From Hoylesella nanceiensis DSM 19126 = JCM 15639 (GTDB lineage: Bacteria; Bacteroidota; Bacteroidia; Bacteroidales; Bacteroidaceae): a DNA stretch of 64,000 nt. The translations under genes and the position numbers were made by a program. The notes below the pieces were generated by a model that saw only the letters and a program-made list of their open reading frames with translations, searched no databases and was not told the origin of the DNA. Shown piece by piece: positions 51,318 through 60,700 of this stretch. The stretch is taken from positions 62,001 through 126,000 of the forward strand of contig NZ_KB904332.1 of the NCBI RefSeq assembly GCF_000379965.1, given 5' to 3'. Position 1 is the stretch's first letter. Each line of letters starts with the position of its first letter.

Positions 51318-52949
51318 TTAAATAGTTATACTTCCTTTTCTTATCTCAAATTCTTTTTTATTGTTTTCCCATAACAATAAAAGTTTAAATGGTTCGTTGG
51401 TGGTGATGGTTACTTTTGGTTTTACATTTTTATTACTACGTTTTTCTACTTTAATATCTATACTTCCGTTCTCTCCAAAGGGGTATTTTTTGATGCCATA
51501 AGCATCGGTTAAAGTCACATCAAGAGTGATTTCACGCTCTTGTAAGTTCGCTCTGATACCGAAGATGTATTCGATTAAAACGGCAATAGGAGGCAAACCT
51601 GTCCAGCCAACAAAGTCTTTTCGAGCCATAAAGCCTGGCTTTGCGTCTTCAGGAGCATAGTATTCCCAAAACGTTCCCGTGTCTTTATACACTTTAAAGA
51701 CGTTGTCATAGTGGTTCATTGCAATGTCGAAAGCCAATTGTCGATATCCTTTTTGAGTTAAACCTGATATCAACATATAGTTAGTTCCAGGCCAAACGCC
51801 TCCTAACCAATATCTTCCATTCGCCTTATACTTAGGGTTTGAGGCTGCAAGAGATGGCGTTCTGTGAGGTCGATTGAATGAAGTTGTGTCGCTTAAATGC
51901 GCAACAAGCTGGTCAAGTCGGTCTTTTGAGAGTACATCTGTATGCAAAGCCCAATAGGCATAGATTCCTTTTACATTGCTTAAGCTGTCATCTGCATACT
52001 GATCGCATAGGAATTGCAGGTCTTTATTCCACATATTGCGCTCGATATAGGCAGAAAGTTGCTTTATATCGTCTTCAAATGTCTCTATTTCTTGCCATCT
52101 TTCGAGGTAAAATCCCATCTTTAATAAGATGTTTGCCACCATTATTTGCTGCAAACAAGCATCTAACCACACCATATGTCCATTGCTATAAATAGTATTA
52201 TAGGGCTCTTTCACACGTGGCATGTTGTCCATTCCTGTTCCCCAACCACTGCTCCAATAGGTTCCATTGCGCCAAGTTCGGTTCAATTTGAGCCACTTAT
52301 AGTAGGCAGCAAGAACGGGAAAGACTTTGTTTAAGCGTGCTTCATCACCATATTGAGTGAAGTATAGCCACTCAGACCAAGGCAAAATGTTAGGTCCAGT
52401 GCTTGTAGGATCATAGCGACTAAAGCAATCTGAGCCGTCAACTCTTATCTCTCTGCAAATGAATCCATCAGGATGTTGTTTCGAATAGAAGTTGTTTAGC
52501 GTTGCTTGAAAAGGGAAAAAGCGTTGTCCATAACGGCAAAACATGGTGATAAAAGCATCGTCCCACATAAAAATATTACCATTATAAGCAGGCGCAATGT
52601 AGCTATTTACGAAGCCAGAGTTCTCTTTTGGATGACAAATATTGCTCAATGCCAACTTCCAAGCATGCCAATACATAGCAATTTCGTCGTTATGATTCTC
52701 CCAATAAGGCTGTGGAAGCACCTTTTTAGCTTGCTCAAAAGTACCTGGAAGCGTTGTTGTTGGTTTCTCTGTGCGATAAGAATTCTCTGCAACAAGGGTC
52801 TCCATGACATACGTATTCTTATAAGGTAGCTTGTAAAGAGGCGACCCAGAGGGCATAAGATTTTGCCCAAATAACACCGAAACGATGCTAAAACAGAGCA
52901 AAACAACAGTGAGACGATGTATCCAAAGACTTCTATTATGTATTTTCAT
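51318..52949 (-). CDS. GH37/GH63-type (six-hairpin) glycoside hydrolase
   Basis: This is an exported glycosidase of the alpha/alpha-barrel clan that contains trehalases (GH37), GH63 and the MGH1-like mannosylglycerate/glucosylglycerate hydrolases. The 543 residues begin with a signal peptide. Landmarks are NGNIFMWDDAFITMFCRYGQ near 118, DGSDCFSRYDPTSTGPNILPW, the general-acid region SSGWGTGMDNMPRV near 243, GRYWLGGVWPGTNYML near 378, and GTFWEYYAPED near 420, which probably holds the base. A beta-sandwich-like C-terminal part follows. The substrate is unknown; the surrounding phosphatases suggest a phosphorylated glycoside. Confidence 0.82.
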   Translation of the reverse strand: MKIHNRSLWIHRLTVVLLCFSIVSVLFGQNLMPSGSPLYKLPYKNTYVMETLVAENSYRTEKPTTTLPGTFEQAKKVLPQPYWENHNDEIAMYWHAWKLALSNICHPKENSGFVNSYIAPAYNGNIFMWDDAFITMFCRYGQRFFPFQATLNNFYSKQHPDGFICREIRVDGSDCFSRYDPTSTGPNILPWSEWLYFTQYGDEARLNKVFPVLAAYYKWLKLNRTWRNGTYWSSGWGTGMDNMPRVKEPYNTIYSNGHMVWLDACLQQIMVANILLKMGFYLERWQEIETFEDDIKQLSAYIERNMWNKDLQFLCDQYADDSLSNVKGIYAYWALHTDVLSKDRLDQLVAHLSDTTSFNRPHRTPSLAASNPKYKANGRYWLGGVWPGTNYMLISGLTQKGYRQLAFDIAMNHYDNVFKVYKDTGTFWEYYAPEDAKPGFMARKDFVGWTGLPPIAVLIEYIFGIRANLQEREITLDVTLTDAYGIKKYPFGENGSIDIKVEKRSNKNVKPKVTITTNEPFKLLLLWENNKKEFEIRKGSITI

Positions 52950-53005
52950 AAGCTACTTTACGTGGTTTTTCTTCAATAGTTTCTTGCTAAAAAGAGGGTT
53001 ATTAT

Positions 53006-54133
53006 CTAGAGATTGAGGAGCTTTTTAATCTTTTTGAATATGTCGGTATTATCCATAAAGCCTGTAAATTGCTCAGAACCAGGCCCAAAAGCATAGACAG
53101 GAACCATCGTTCCAGAGTGATCTCGAGTTGAAAAATGACAAGTAACAGTGCCCTTTTCAAGGTCACCACCTAACAAAGTCAATCCTCCTGTCTCGTGATC
53201 GGCAGTCACAACCACAAGCGTTTCACCATCTTTAGCCGCCCATTTCATCACAGCACCAATCGTTCTGTCGAAGTCGTGCGTTTCTTTCATGAGCATATCT
53301 AATTGATTAAAGTGACCATAATCGTCTAATTGCGAGCCTTCTATCATCATAAAGAAACCTTTTTTGTTTTGATTGAGCAGCTCAATGCCCTTTAATGATG
53401 CTCGAGCTAATAGGTCTCCACGTTCATCTGGTAGCGGAGTATCCACCAAATAAGGCACAGCAAAGACCTTACCGCTATTGATTTTCTCTAAACTTTCCCA
53501 CGAACGAGCGATCTGATAGCCCTTTGTTGAAAGCTCATTGAATAGGTTTCGGCCATCATTTCGATGTTCAAAGAACTTAGCTCCACCGCCAAAGGCATAG
53601 TCAATACCGCAATTTACGTAGTCAGCAGCAATCTCTTGCTCTCTATCTCTATCGCTATTATGACAACAGAACGTTGCGGGTGTGGCGTCCCAAAGTCGAC
53701 ATGTGACTGCAATACCTGCCGACTTGCCTTTTTGTTGAGCCAACTTACAGAGCGAAGGCACAGGATTTCCATCGCCATCTACGCCTACTGCATGATAACG
53801 AGTCTTCACTCCGCTCGACAATGCCGTTCCTCCTGCACCCGAATCAGTCACCAATCGATTGAGACAAGGAGTTTTAGAAAGACCCGTGTATTGAGCATTT
53901 TCTAACCAAAGTTGTCCCCTATTGCAAGTCCATGCAGTGTAGATGTGCATCAAACTCATTCCGTCCCCTATCATCAAGATAACATTTTTCACCTTTTTTC
54001 CTTTGGGTGGAGTGATCTTTTCCACTGCATAAGGGGTCTTTAAGGTATAGGTTTGGGTGTTAGTTTGTTGTCCTTTAACTCCTAAAACAAAGGAAAGAAA
54101 CAGACTACAAAGGGCGATTGTGCGATAATTCAT
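53006..54133 (-). CDS. Alkaline phosphatase (PhoA superfamily)
   Basis: This is a secreted phosphomonoesterase. I start it at 54133 (MNYRTIALCSLFLSFVLG), which opens a signal peptide; an upstream extension of 17 codons does not. The 375 residues show VILMIGDGMSLMHIY near 50, the nucleophile Ser in VTDSGAGGTALSSG near 95, SQLDDYGHFNQ with metal ligands near 265, TADHETGGLTLLGG near 313, and an HSGTMVPVYAFG end. The set of metal ligands looks complete. It lies between the degenerate EEP lipoprotein gene and the glycosidase gene on the same strand, with gaps under 90 bases. Confidence 0.93.
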   Translation of the reverse strand: MNYRTIALCSLFLSFVLGVKGQQTNTQTYTLKTPYAVEKITPPKGKKVKNVILMIGDGMSLMHIYTAWTCNRGQLWLENAQYTGLSKTPCLNRLVTDSGAGGTALSSGVKTRYHAVGVDGDGNPVPSLCKLAQQKGKSAGIAVTCRLWDATPATFCCHNSDRDREQEIAADYVNCGIDYAFGGGAKFFEHRNDGRNLFNELSTKGYQIARSWESLEKINSGKVFAVPYLVDTPLPDERGDLLARASLKGIELLNQNKKGFFMMIEGSQLDDYGHFNQLDMLMKETHDFDRTIGAVMKWAAKDGETLVVVTADHETGGLTLLGGDLEKGTVTCHFSTRDHSGTMVPVYAFGPGSEQFTGFMDNTDIFKKIKKLLNL

Positions 54134-54215
54134 ATTGTTTCGTTTTGAAAAGGTGAGAAGAATAAAGTCTTTTCTACCACTCATTAGGTTGCAGAGTGAT
54201 AGAAAAGAACAAGTA

Positions 54216-55019
54216 TTAATTTACACTTGCCTCAATAAAAAGGCAATAACCAGTAGTGCCAGAGAGCTTAGTTGCAACTGTTTCTCGTAACATCCACGAT
54301 GTTGGTGCAATGACAAACAAGGCATAATCCTTATCTGCTTCTTTGGTTGCAAAGGCCAACTTCACATTTTGTACAGTCTTAACGGCTGTTTGAAGCTTCT
54401 CTGCTAAGCTTGTTTTTACCGAACCAACGAGCACAGCTCCATAGTTACTGCTCGCCAAACGAGTTAAAACTGGAAGTGAAGCAGTGATTTGTTCTTCGCT
54501 AGAAAAACGTGTTGTGGCAAAAGGAACAAGGATTTTGACGGGTGTTTGCACATTGCTTTGAGCCATAATAGGCACAAATTTGATGTAACAATCATCTGTT
54601 ACCTTGAAACTTTCTTCGGTATTCAACTTATGATTAAACAAGATGGTACTTCCTTCGATATTACTTGTGGTGTAACGATGAAGAGAGAACGATGTAAAAC
54701 GAGCTGTTTTCACTGCAAGATCGGTAGAAAGAGTCTTGCAAGCATCATACCATGGATAGTTTTGAACATCTGAACGCTCAACAACTCCTATTGAACACGC
54801 CTGCCCTTTGGCATTTAAAAAGTCGGAAATAGCATCGATATGGGTCTCTGTTTTATCGCTCAATGTAGATACGACATACACATCAATGGTTTTATTTTTA
54901 TTCCATTCTTTCGCTTGTTCAGAGTTTTCTTGATGATTAGGAATAACGCCCCACTCCTCTTTTATACACGAAGCACATAAAAGTGCGCCGAAAAGGAAAA
55001 ACAAATGTAGGTGTTTCAT
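54216..55019 (-). CDS. Lipoprotein, probably a degenerate EEP-fold protein
   Basis: The 267 residues have a signal peptide and lipobox LCASC. By eye it follows the order of the neighbouring EEP phosphatase: DVYVVSTLSDKTETHIDAISDFL corresponds to the VITFNIRS...LLRSE region, KILVPFATTRFSSEEQ to AASTHLDHVGGQLEQ, VLVGSVKTSLAEKLQ to LLTGDMNMGAGSTVI, and DYALFVIAPTSW to DFIFGSKGHW. The catalytic residues (Asn of TFNIR, His of THLDH, Asp/Asn of GDMN, and the SDH motif) are all replaced. It is therefore likely non-catalytic and may bind ligand at the surface. The fold assignment is inference. Confidence 0.7.
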   Translation of the reverse strand: MKHLHLFFLFGALLCASCIKEEWGVIPNHQENSEQAKEWNKNKTIDVYVVSTLSDKTETHIDAISDFLNAKGQACSIGVVERSDVQNYPWYDACKTLSTDLAVKTARFTSFSLHRYTTSNIEGSTILFNHKLNTEESFKVTDDCYIKFVPIMAQSNVQTPVKILVPFATTRFSSEEQITASLPVLTRLASSNYGAVLVGSVKTSLAEKLQTAVKTVQNVKLAFATKEADKDYALFVIAPTSWMLRETVATKLSGTTGYCLFIEASVN

Positions 55020-55264
55020 ATCGTTATATATTATTTAAATGATTCATTACTTATAGCTTATCTTTCATCAATGCCATGCGGTGGTGTTGCAATAGCATAG
55101 CTTTTAGTATGTAATAGCTATCCTTTTACCATGCAAAAGCAATGCTTTTTGAATGTAATATCAATGCTTTTTCTGCGCTGTGAATAACACTTTGCCAAGG
55201 TGCAAAATTGATTTTGGAAAAGATAAGATATAGAATATAAATTATATAAAGTGTCGGTTCAGCT
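55020..55264. other. 245-base gap inside the SusC/D locus
   Basis: This gap splits susC-susD-EEP from the remaining genes of the locus. It is largely repeat array G plus AT-rich flanks. A start for a second transcript here is possible, but no consensus promoter was found. Confidence 0.6.
55091..55178. repeat. Array G: 22-bp phased repeat, four units
   Basis: Units begin at 55091 (AATAGCATAGCTTTT), 55113 (AATAGCTATCCTTTT), 55135 (AAAAGCAATGCTTTT) and 55157 (AATATCAATGCTTTT). The step is exactly 22. The third unit has the consensus core. Confidence 0.88.
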
Positions 55265-56077
55265 CTATTTCATTTTTACTACTGAAACAACAGGGCAGTG
55301 GTCGGAAAGTTCTTTGCCGTTTAAAAAGCGGTCGAGAACACGACATGACTCTAAAGTCCAGTGACCTTTTGAACCAAAAATGAAATCGATTTTCGACAAT
55401 CCTAAGTATGTTCCGCTGTCATTGTCCATTCTTTCAAACACGGTTTCAATCTTATTGATCACCGTTGAGCCTGCTCCCATGTTCATATCTCCTGTTAAGA
55501 GCATTGGAATAGACGAGGTATAGACTTTATCCGATACCAAAACTTCGGCTTGTTCGAGCTGTCCTCCAACGTGATCTAAGTGAGTACTTGCTGCTCTTAT
55601 CACTTTTTTTGAAGGAAGAAGAATATCTGCATACACCACACCTCGTTGGTCGGCAGAACCTTTTGGACGTGGAAGTTGCAAGCAACTGCTATTCAAAATG
55701 GGGTAACGAGATAAGATGGCATTGCCATAAAGCTCGTTAAGCGAATAGCGATAGTTTTCTTCTGAATACTCACCTTTCTTGTTAGCAAGGTTATAAGAGT
55801 AGCCAAAGAGTCCAAACATATTGAGTTTTTGTGCCAATTCTGCCACAACATCACGGAATTTTCCATTACGTTGCTGACGAGAACTTCTGTTTTCTACTTC
55901 ATTTAAACAAATGATATCTGCCTCTTCACTACGCAACAACTCGGCATAGGGAGCAACATCGAAGTCGGGTTCAAATGAACGTATGTTGAATGTAATCACT
56001 TTTATCTTGTCTTGTGCACACAATTGCTGTGTAGCAAAAAGCGATACAAGGAAAAAGAATATCCATATTTTTTTCAT
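55265..56077 (-). CDS. Secreted endonuclease/exonuclease/phosphatase (EEP) family enzyme
   Basis: The EEP superfamily includes DNase I, inositol phosphatases and sphingomyelinases, so the likely reaction is hydrolysis of a phosphomono- or diester. The 270 residues carry a signal peptide (KIWIFFFLVSLFATQQLCAQ) and no lipobox. Catalytic motifs are complete: VITFNIRS (Asn) near 29, LNEVEN (Glu) near 58, STHLDHVGG (His) near 167, LTGDMN (Asp, Asn) near 195, SKIDFIFG (Asp) near 230, and SDHCPV (His) near 259. It lies 100 bases downstream of susD on the same strand. In this context a surface phosphatase acting on a sugar or glycan phosphate is more likely than a nuclease. Confidence 0.9.
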   Translation of the reverse strand: MKKIWIFFFLVSLFATQQLCAQDKIKVITFNIRSFEPDFDVAPYAELLRSEEADIICLNEVENRSSRQQRNGKFRDVVAELAQKLNMFGLFGYSYNLANKKGEYSEENYRYSLNELYGNAILSRYPILNSSCLQLPRPKGSADQRGVVYADILLPSKKVIRAASTHLDHVGGQLEQAEVLVSDKVYTSSIPMLLTGDMNMGAGSTVINKIETVFERMDNDSGTYLGLSKIDFIFGSKGHWTLESCRVLDRFLNGKELSDHCPVVSVVKMK

Positions 56078-56177
56078 AGCGATATGAAATTAGATTGTTA
56101 TGAAGTTGAGATGGAAAGATAGATAGTTTGTTTGCATTACGAAACACTTGTCTTCTTGCCTCTCAACTCTTTTAATA

Positions 56178-57776
56178 TTAATATCCCATATTTTGTTTCA
56201 AGTTGCCAGAAACACTCTTTCTAACCTGTGAAGCAGGTATTGCAAACACTTGATTCTTTACTGGATCGAAGGTGCGTTGGGGCCAAATTTCGATCTCTGT
56301 AACACCTGTTATGCTTGTTCCATCAGTGGTTGTAGAAATACCATGCAACGCTTTTGCATAAACAGTTTGTGCATCTCCCCATCTAACAAGGTCGAGATGG
56401 CGACTTGGTTGGAATTCGAATGCTAACTCACAACGACGTTGGTTCTTCAATTCAGCTTTGGTTGCAGAAGCGTTTTGTGATAGTCCTGCACGATGACGAA
56501 TTTGATTTAGCAATGCTTTTGCTTCGTTATTACCTTCGCCTTGAGTCCAAATTAAAGCCTCAGCCTTCATCAACAACACATCAGCAAAGCGAATAAGACA
56601 AGTGCCGAGGGTGTTACTTGCATTGTTTCCGTTAGGGTTTAGGGTCTTACCAATGCAGTCTGCAGCTTCGAAAGGAGCCATAAACTTTCTGAAGGTCATT
56701 CCAGATGTACTTGAAATAGTAGCTGGTGAAACTCCAAAATGAATGTCGTGACCTATAAAGGTGATGTGTTGTCCGGGATAAAGAATGGTTGCATCTCTTC
56801 GTGTATCACCTGCTTCAAAAGCCTTGTACAGTTCAAGTGTGGGCTGGAAAAAGCCCCATGTGTTGTAATATCCCCAACCTCCGTTTTGGAAAGACATGCC
56901 ATGAAACTTCGGACCTTCGGTTGCATTGCCCAAAAGTGAGAAGATATATTCTTCACAGAAGTTGTTTTCTGGTCGGAAAAGCTTGGTATAATCGGGATAA
57001 AGTGCTCGCTTATCAGCTCCTGTAAGATTGATTACTTTGTCGCAATAAGCAATTACTTTTTGATAATATGCTGCGTCCCACTGAGCTGCATACAATGCTG
57101 CACGTGCAGCAAAGGCCCACGCTGCAGCACGATGAGGTCTGCCATAATCATCTTCACTCAATTGAGAAAAGAGTGGAAGAGACTCTGCTGCCTTATCCAT
57201 ATCGTCTAAAATCATGTCGTAATTGGCAAGAACTGAAGCTGGACGAGGTTGGTCTAAGTCTGTTGTTGGGGTGTTTTCGGTTACAATAGGTATTCCTCCA
57301 TTAGGTCCATTGTCGCCATAATAAGGTGCTAACCATAAGTAAGCAAAGCCTCTATAGAAGTGAGCTTGCCCAACAGCAACGCTCTTTAAGTTGGCAGAGA
57401 TATCCATATTGGGAACGTTTCTCAACACGTCATTGGCTTTAGCGATGAGCTGATACATTGCAGGCCAATTGTCTTTGGCATCTCTTCCGTTAGATGCAGA
57501 CATCTGGAAGTTCTTTATTTGAGCTGCTTCTGCATTGGGACGACCTGTTACAAGATTGTCACTACAATTCTCAAACCACATCATTCCACGACCAGTTAAG
57601 CCTTCTTCGTATGTAAAAGCATGGAAAGCATCGAGCGCTTTGTTTACATCTGCTTCTGTTTTCCAGAAGTTTACCGAGCCTTGAACGCCGTAAGGTTCAT
57701 ACTCTAAGCCACATCCATTGAGCATAACACCAACAAGTGTGCATGCCATTATCTGTTTGATATTAAGGAATTTCAT
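56178..57776 (-). CDS. SusD/RagB-family outer-membrane nutrient-binding lipoprotein
   Basis: SusD-type proteins form a lid on the SusC channel and bind the incoming substrate. I start it at 57776 (MKFLNIKQIMACTLVG), with lipobox LNGC; the 28-codon upstream extension overlaps susC and is not signal-like. The 532 residues show the SusD-like N-terminal region (FWKTEADVNKALDAFHAF near 45), the TPR-type RGFAYLWLAPYYGDNGPNGGIPIV near 140, and the C-terminal family block RFADVLLMKAEAL followed by LLNQIRHRAGL and CELAFEFQPSRHLDLVRWG. It starts 16 bases after the susC stop. Confidence 0.95.
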   Translation of the reverse strand: MKFLNIKQIMACTLVGVMLNGCGLEYEPYGVQGSVNFWKTEADVNKALDAFHAFTYEEGLTGRGMMWFENCSDNLVTGRPNAEAAQIKNFQMSASNGRDAKDNWPAMYQLIAKANDVLRNVPNMDISANLKSVAVGQAHFYRGFAYLWLAPYYGDNGPNGGIPIVTENTPTTDLDQPRPASVLANYDMILDDMDKAAESLPLFSQLSEDDYGRPHRAAAWAFAARAALYAAQWDAAYYQKVIAYCDKVINLTGADKRALYPDYTKLFRPENNFCEEYIFSLLGNATEGPKFHGMSFQNGGWGYYNTWGFFQPTLELYKAFEAGDTRRDATILYPGQHITFIGHDIHFGVSPATISSTSGMTFRKFMAPFEAADCIGKTLNPNGNNASNTLGTCLIRFADVLLMKAEALIWTQGEGNNEAKALLNQIRHRAGLSQNASATKAELKNQRRCELAFEFQPSRHLDLVRWGDAQTVYAKALHGISTTTDGTSITGVTEIEIWPQRTFDPVKNQVFAIPASQVRKSVSGNLKQNMGY

Positions 57777-57792
57777 AATAGATTGTTTTAAA

Positions 57793-60700
57793 TTAGAAAC
57801 CAAAATTAAAACCAATAGTAAATGAGCGAGCAACTGGATAAACACCTCCATCAAGACCAAAGTTGCCTACTTCGGGATCGATACCTGTGTAGTCGGTTAT
57901 TGTAAAGAGGTTTTCGCAGTTGAAATAAAGACGCAATGTAGATTTCTTTAGGCCTAAAGCATTCAACCATTGTTGTGGAAGTGTGTAACCAAGTGTTAGG
58001 TTCTTTAAGCGAAGATAACTACCATCTTCAAGATAAAAGTCTGAAGGATTGGTGTAATTACCATTTGGATCGTCTACTAAAGCTAAGCGAGGAATACCTG
58101 ATGTGTGGTTATAATCCCACGCATTGAGAATATCTTTCAACATATTACCACCTTGTTGACGACCTGTAAGGGTCATTTGTTTGAAGGCATTGTAGATAGT
58201 TGACTTGCCAACTCCTTGGAATTGGAAACTGAAATCGAGATTCTTATAATTGAGGTTTCCACCAAATCCAAATGTAATCTTTGGCATATAGCTACCCATA
58301 TACTGATTATCATCTGAGTTGATCTTACCATCATTGTTGAAATCTACATATCTCAAGTCACCTGGTTTAGCGTTAGGTTGAATCAAATTGGTAAGTCCTG
58401 TGTTAGGATCGGTCCACTTATAATTATTGATTTCTTCTTGACTTTGGAAGATTCCGTTTGTTTTCAAAACATAATAAGAATACCATGGTTTGCCAACTGT
58501 TGAACGAAGAGGACGTTGACTGTTTACAACGATGTCGTGTTCAAGGGTCTTTCGGGTTCCAAGTTCTAACACTTCATTGTGAACGGTAGATAAGTTAGCG
58601 TTCAATCCGAAAGAAACTGCACCAATAGTTTTATGATAAGATGCGCTAAACTCCCAACCTCTGTTCACCACATCACCAATGTTTCCGTATGGTTCTACGG
58701 CAATTCCTGCTACAGAAGATACGGGAACCTTCTCTATTAGGTCTTTTGTTCGTTTGTTGAAGTAGTCTACTGTTAAGTTTAAGTCGTTGTTGAAAAGACC
58801 TACATCTAATCCAACTCCCCATTGTTCTGTGGTTTCCCACTTCAAATTCTTTGTCGCAATAGATTCTGCAAACACACCATATACCACCTTATTGAGGTTC
58901 TTTCCATAGATAATAGGCCACTCGGTATTTCCCATTGGCACGTTCCATGAATAGCGAGGAACAAGCGCAACGTTACCAACTTGACCCCAACCAGCACGTA
59001 GTTTCAATAAGTTGACGGTGCCTTTGAGAGGTTCAAAGAACTTTTCTGATGATATTTTCCAAGATGCAGACAATGCTGGGAAGACGCCAGAGTTATTGTC
59101 TTTGTATAATTTAGATGTGGCATCACGACGCAAACTTGCTGTTGCAAAGTAGCGATCGTTCCACGAATAGCCCACTCTTCCAAAGAAAGAGAGCATCGCT
59201 TCTTCCCATATTACCTCGTTAGGTTTATACTTTGTCCATTCATTTGCTTGTGGAAGGGTGCTTTCATGGCGTCCTTCTCTATCATAATTGGTGGTATAAA
59301 CGCCATACATCTTATATTTATCATACTTCGTTGTCAATCCCATCATAGCACTAATATGATGCTGTTTGATCATAGTTGAATAGGTAGCTGTTGTTTCCCA
59401 CAACCAATTATTCAAGCTAGAGTGCTCTATGTCGTGGCGATTTTCATCAGAAGGGTTACCTGGTTCGGGTACTTTATGAGTAAAGTTGTCGATCTCTGAA
59501 GAAGTAATACCAGCGGTAAATTGAGAACGGATATCTAAGTTTGCAATCGGTTTGATATGCAATGTAGTTGTAGAATATAAAGTACTTGAAGGACGTTTTT
59601 GATCTAATCGTCTCAAAAGAGCCACTGGATTGCGGAATTCTCCATATCCACTTATACCTTCTTCGGCTGCCCATCGAGGCAAAGTACCGTGATATAAGGC
59701 CTCACCATAGTTGTTATAAAGAGGTGATCCGCCTTTAGTATAATCGAAAATTGTGGCAGAACGTGGGAAGAAGATAGCGTTAGCAAGTACTCCTTCGTGT
59801 CCTTTATTGATGTTACCTTGTCCGTTTGAGAATGTATAAGTAACTTGTTCTGAGAACGATATGTATTTATTTACTTTGAAATCGAGATTTACTTTTCCAC
59901 CAAACTTACGAGCGAAGGTATTTAAAAGCACACCTTGGTCTTTGTCAAAGTTAAACGATGCCAATGCTTTAAGATTGTCGCTACCTCCTGAAAGCGATAA
60001 AGCATAATGCTCTAAAGAACCTGTTCTGAATATTTCATCAATCCAATCGGTTCGTGTAACGGCTCCATAAGCATACTTACTTGCATCTGCTGTGGTTGGA
60101 AGAGTGCCGCCATAAAGACGCACTGCATCAGCCCATACCTTATTATATTCTTGAGATGTCAACACAGAAGGTAAGTGCATAGCATTCTTTATGCTCTTAG
60201 ATATGTTCACACTAATCTTCACTTGTCCTGCTTTAGCTTGTTTAGTGGTGATAACAACCACACCTCCAGAACCTACACTAGCACCATAAATGGCAGCAGA
60301 GGCAGCATCTTTAAGGATAGTTATGCTCTCGATATCTTCAATATTGAATGGAGCTCCAGGCACACCATCAACAACATACAACACGCCATCACCGCTATTA
60401 TAATCGTTGTCGGTACCTCTTGAACCTCTACCACGAATAGATAGCGATGCAGTTGATAAGGGATCGCCTCCATTATTCTGCACCATTACACCTGGCATGG
60501 TTCCTTGTAGCATCGAAACGATATTCGATGGACGGCTTTTCATTGCGTCATCGAGTTTCACAGAAGAGATAGATGTAGACAAGTCTTGCTTTCTTTGACT
60601 TCCATAACCAATAACAACAACTTCGTTAAGCGATTTCTTTTCATCGTGAAGAACTATCGTTTGTTGCTGTTTTGATGCTTTAATAGTTTGTGAGATGAAG

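Noticed and set aside
57777-57860. Upstream extension of susD overlapping susC
   Set aside because: The extra 28 codons overlap the susC 3' end; the ATG at 57776 starts a proper lipoprotein signal peptide.
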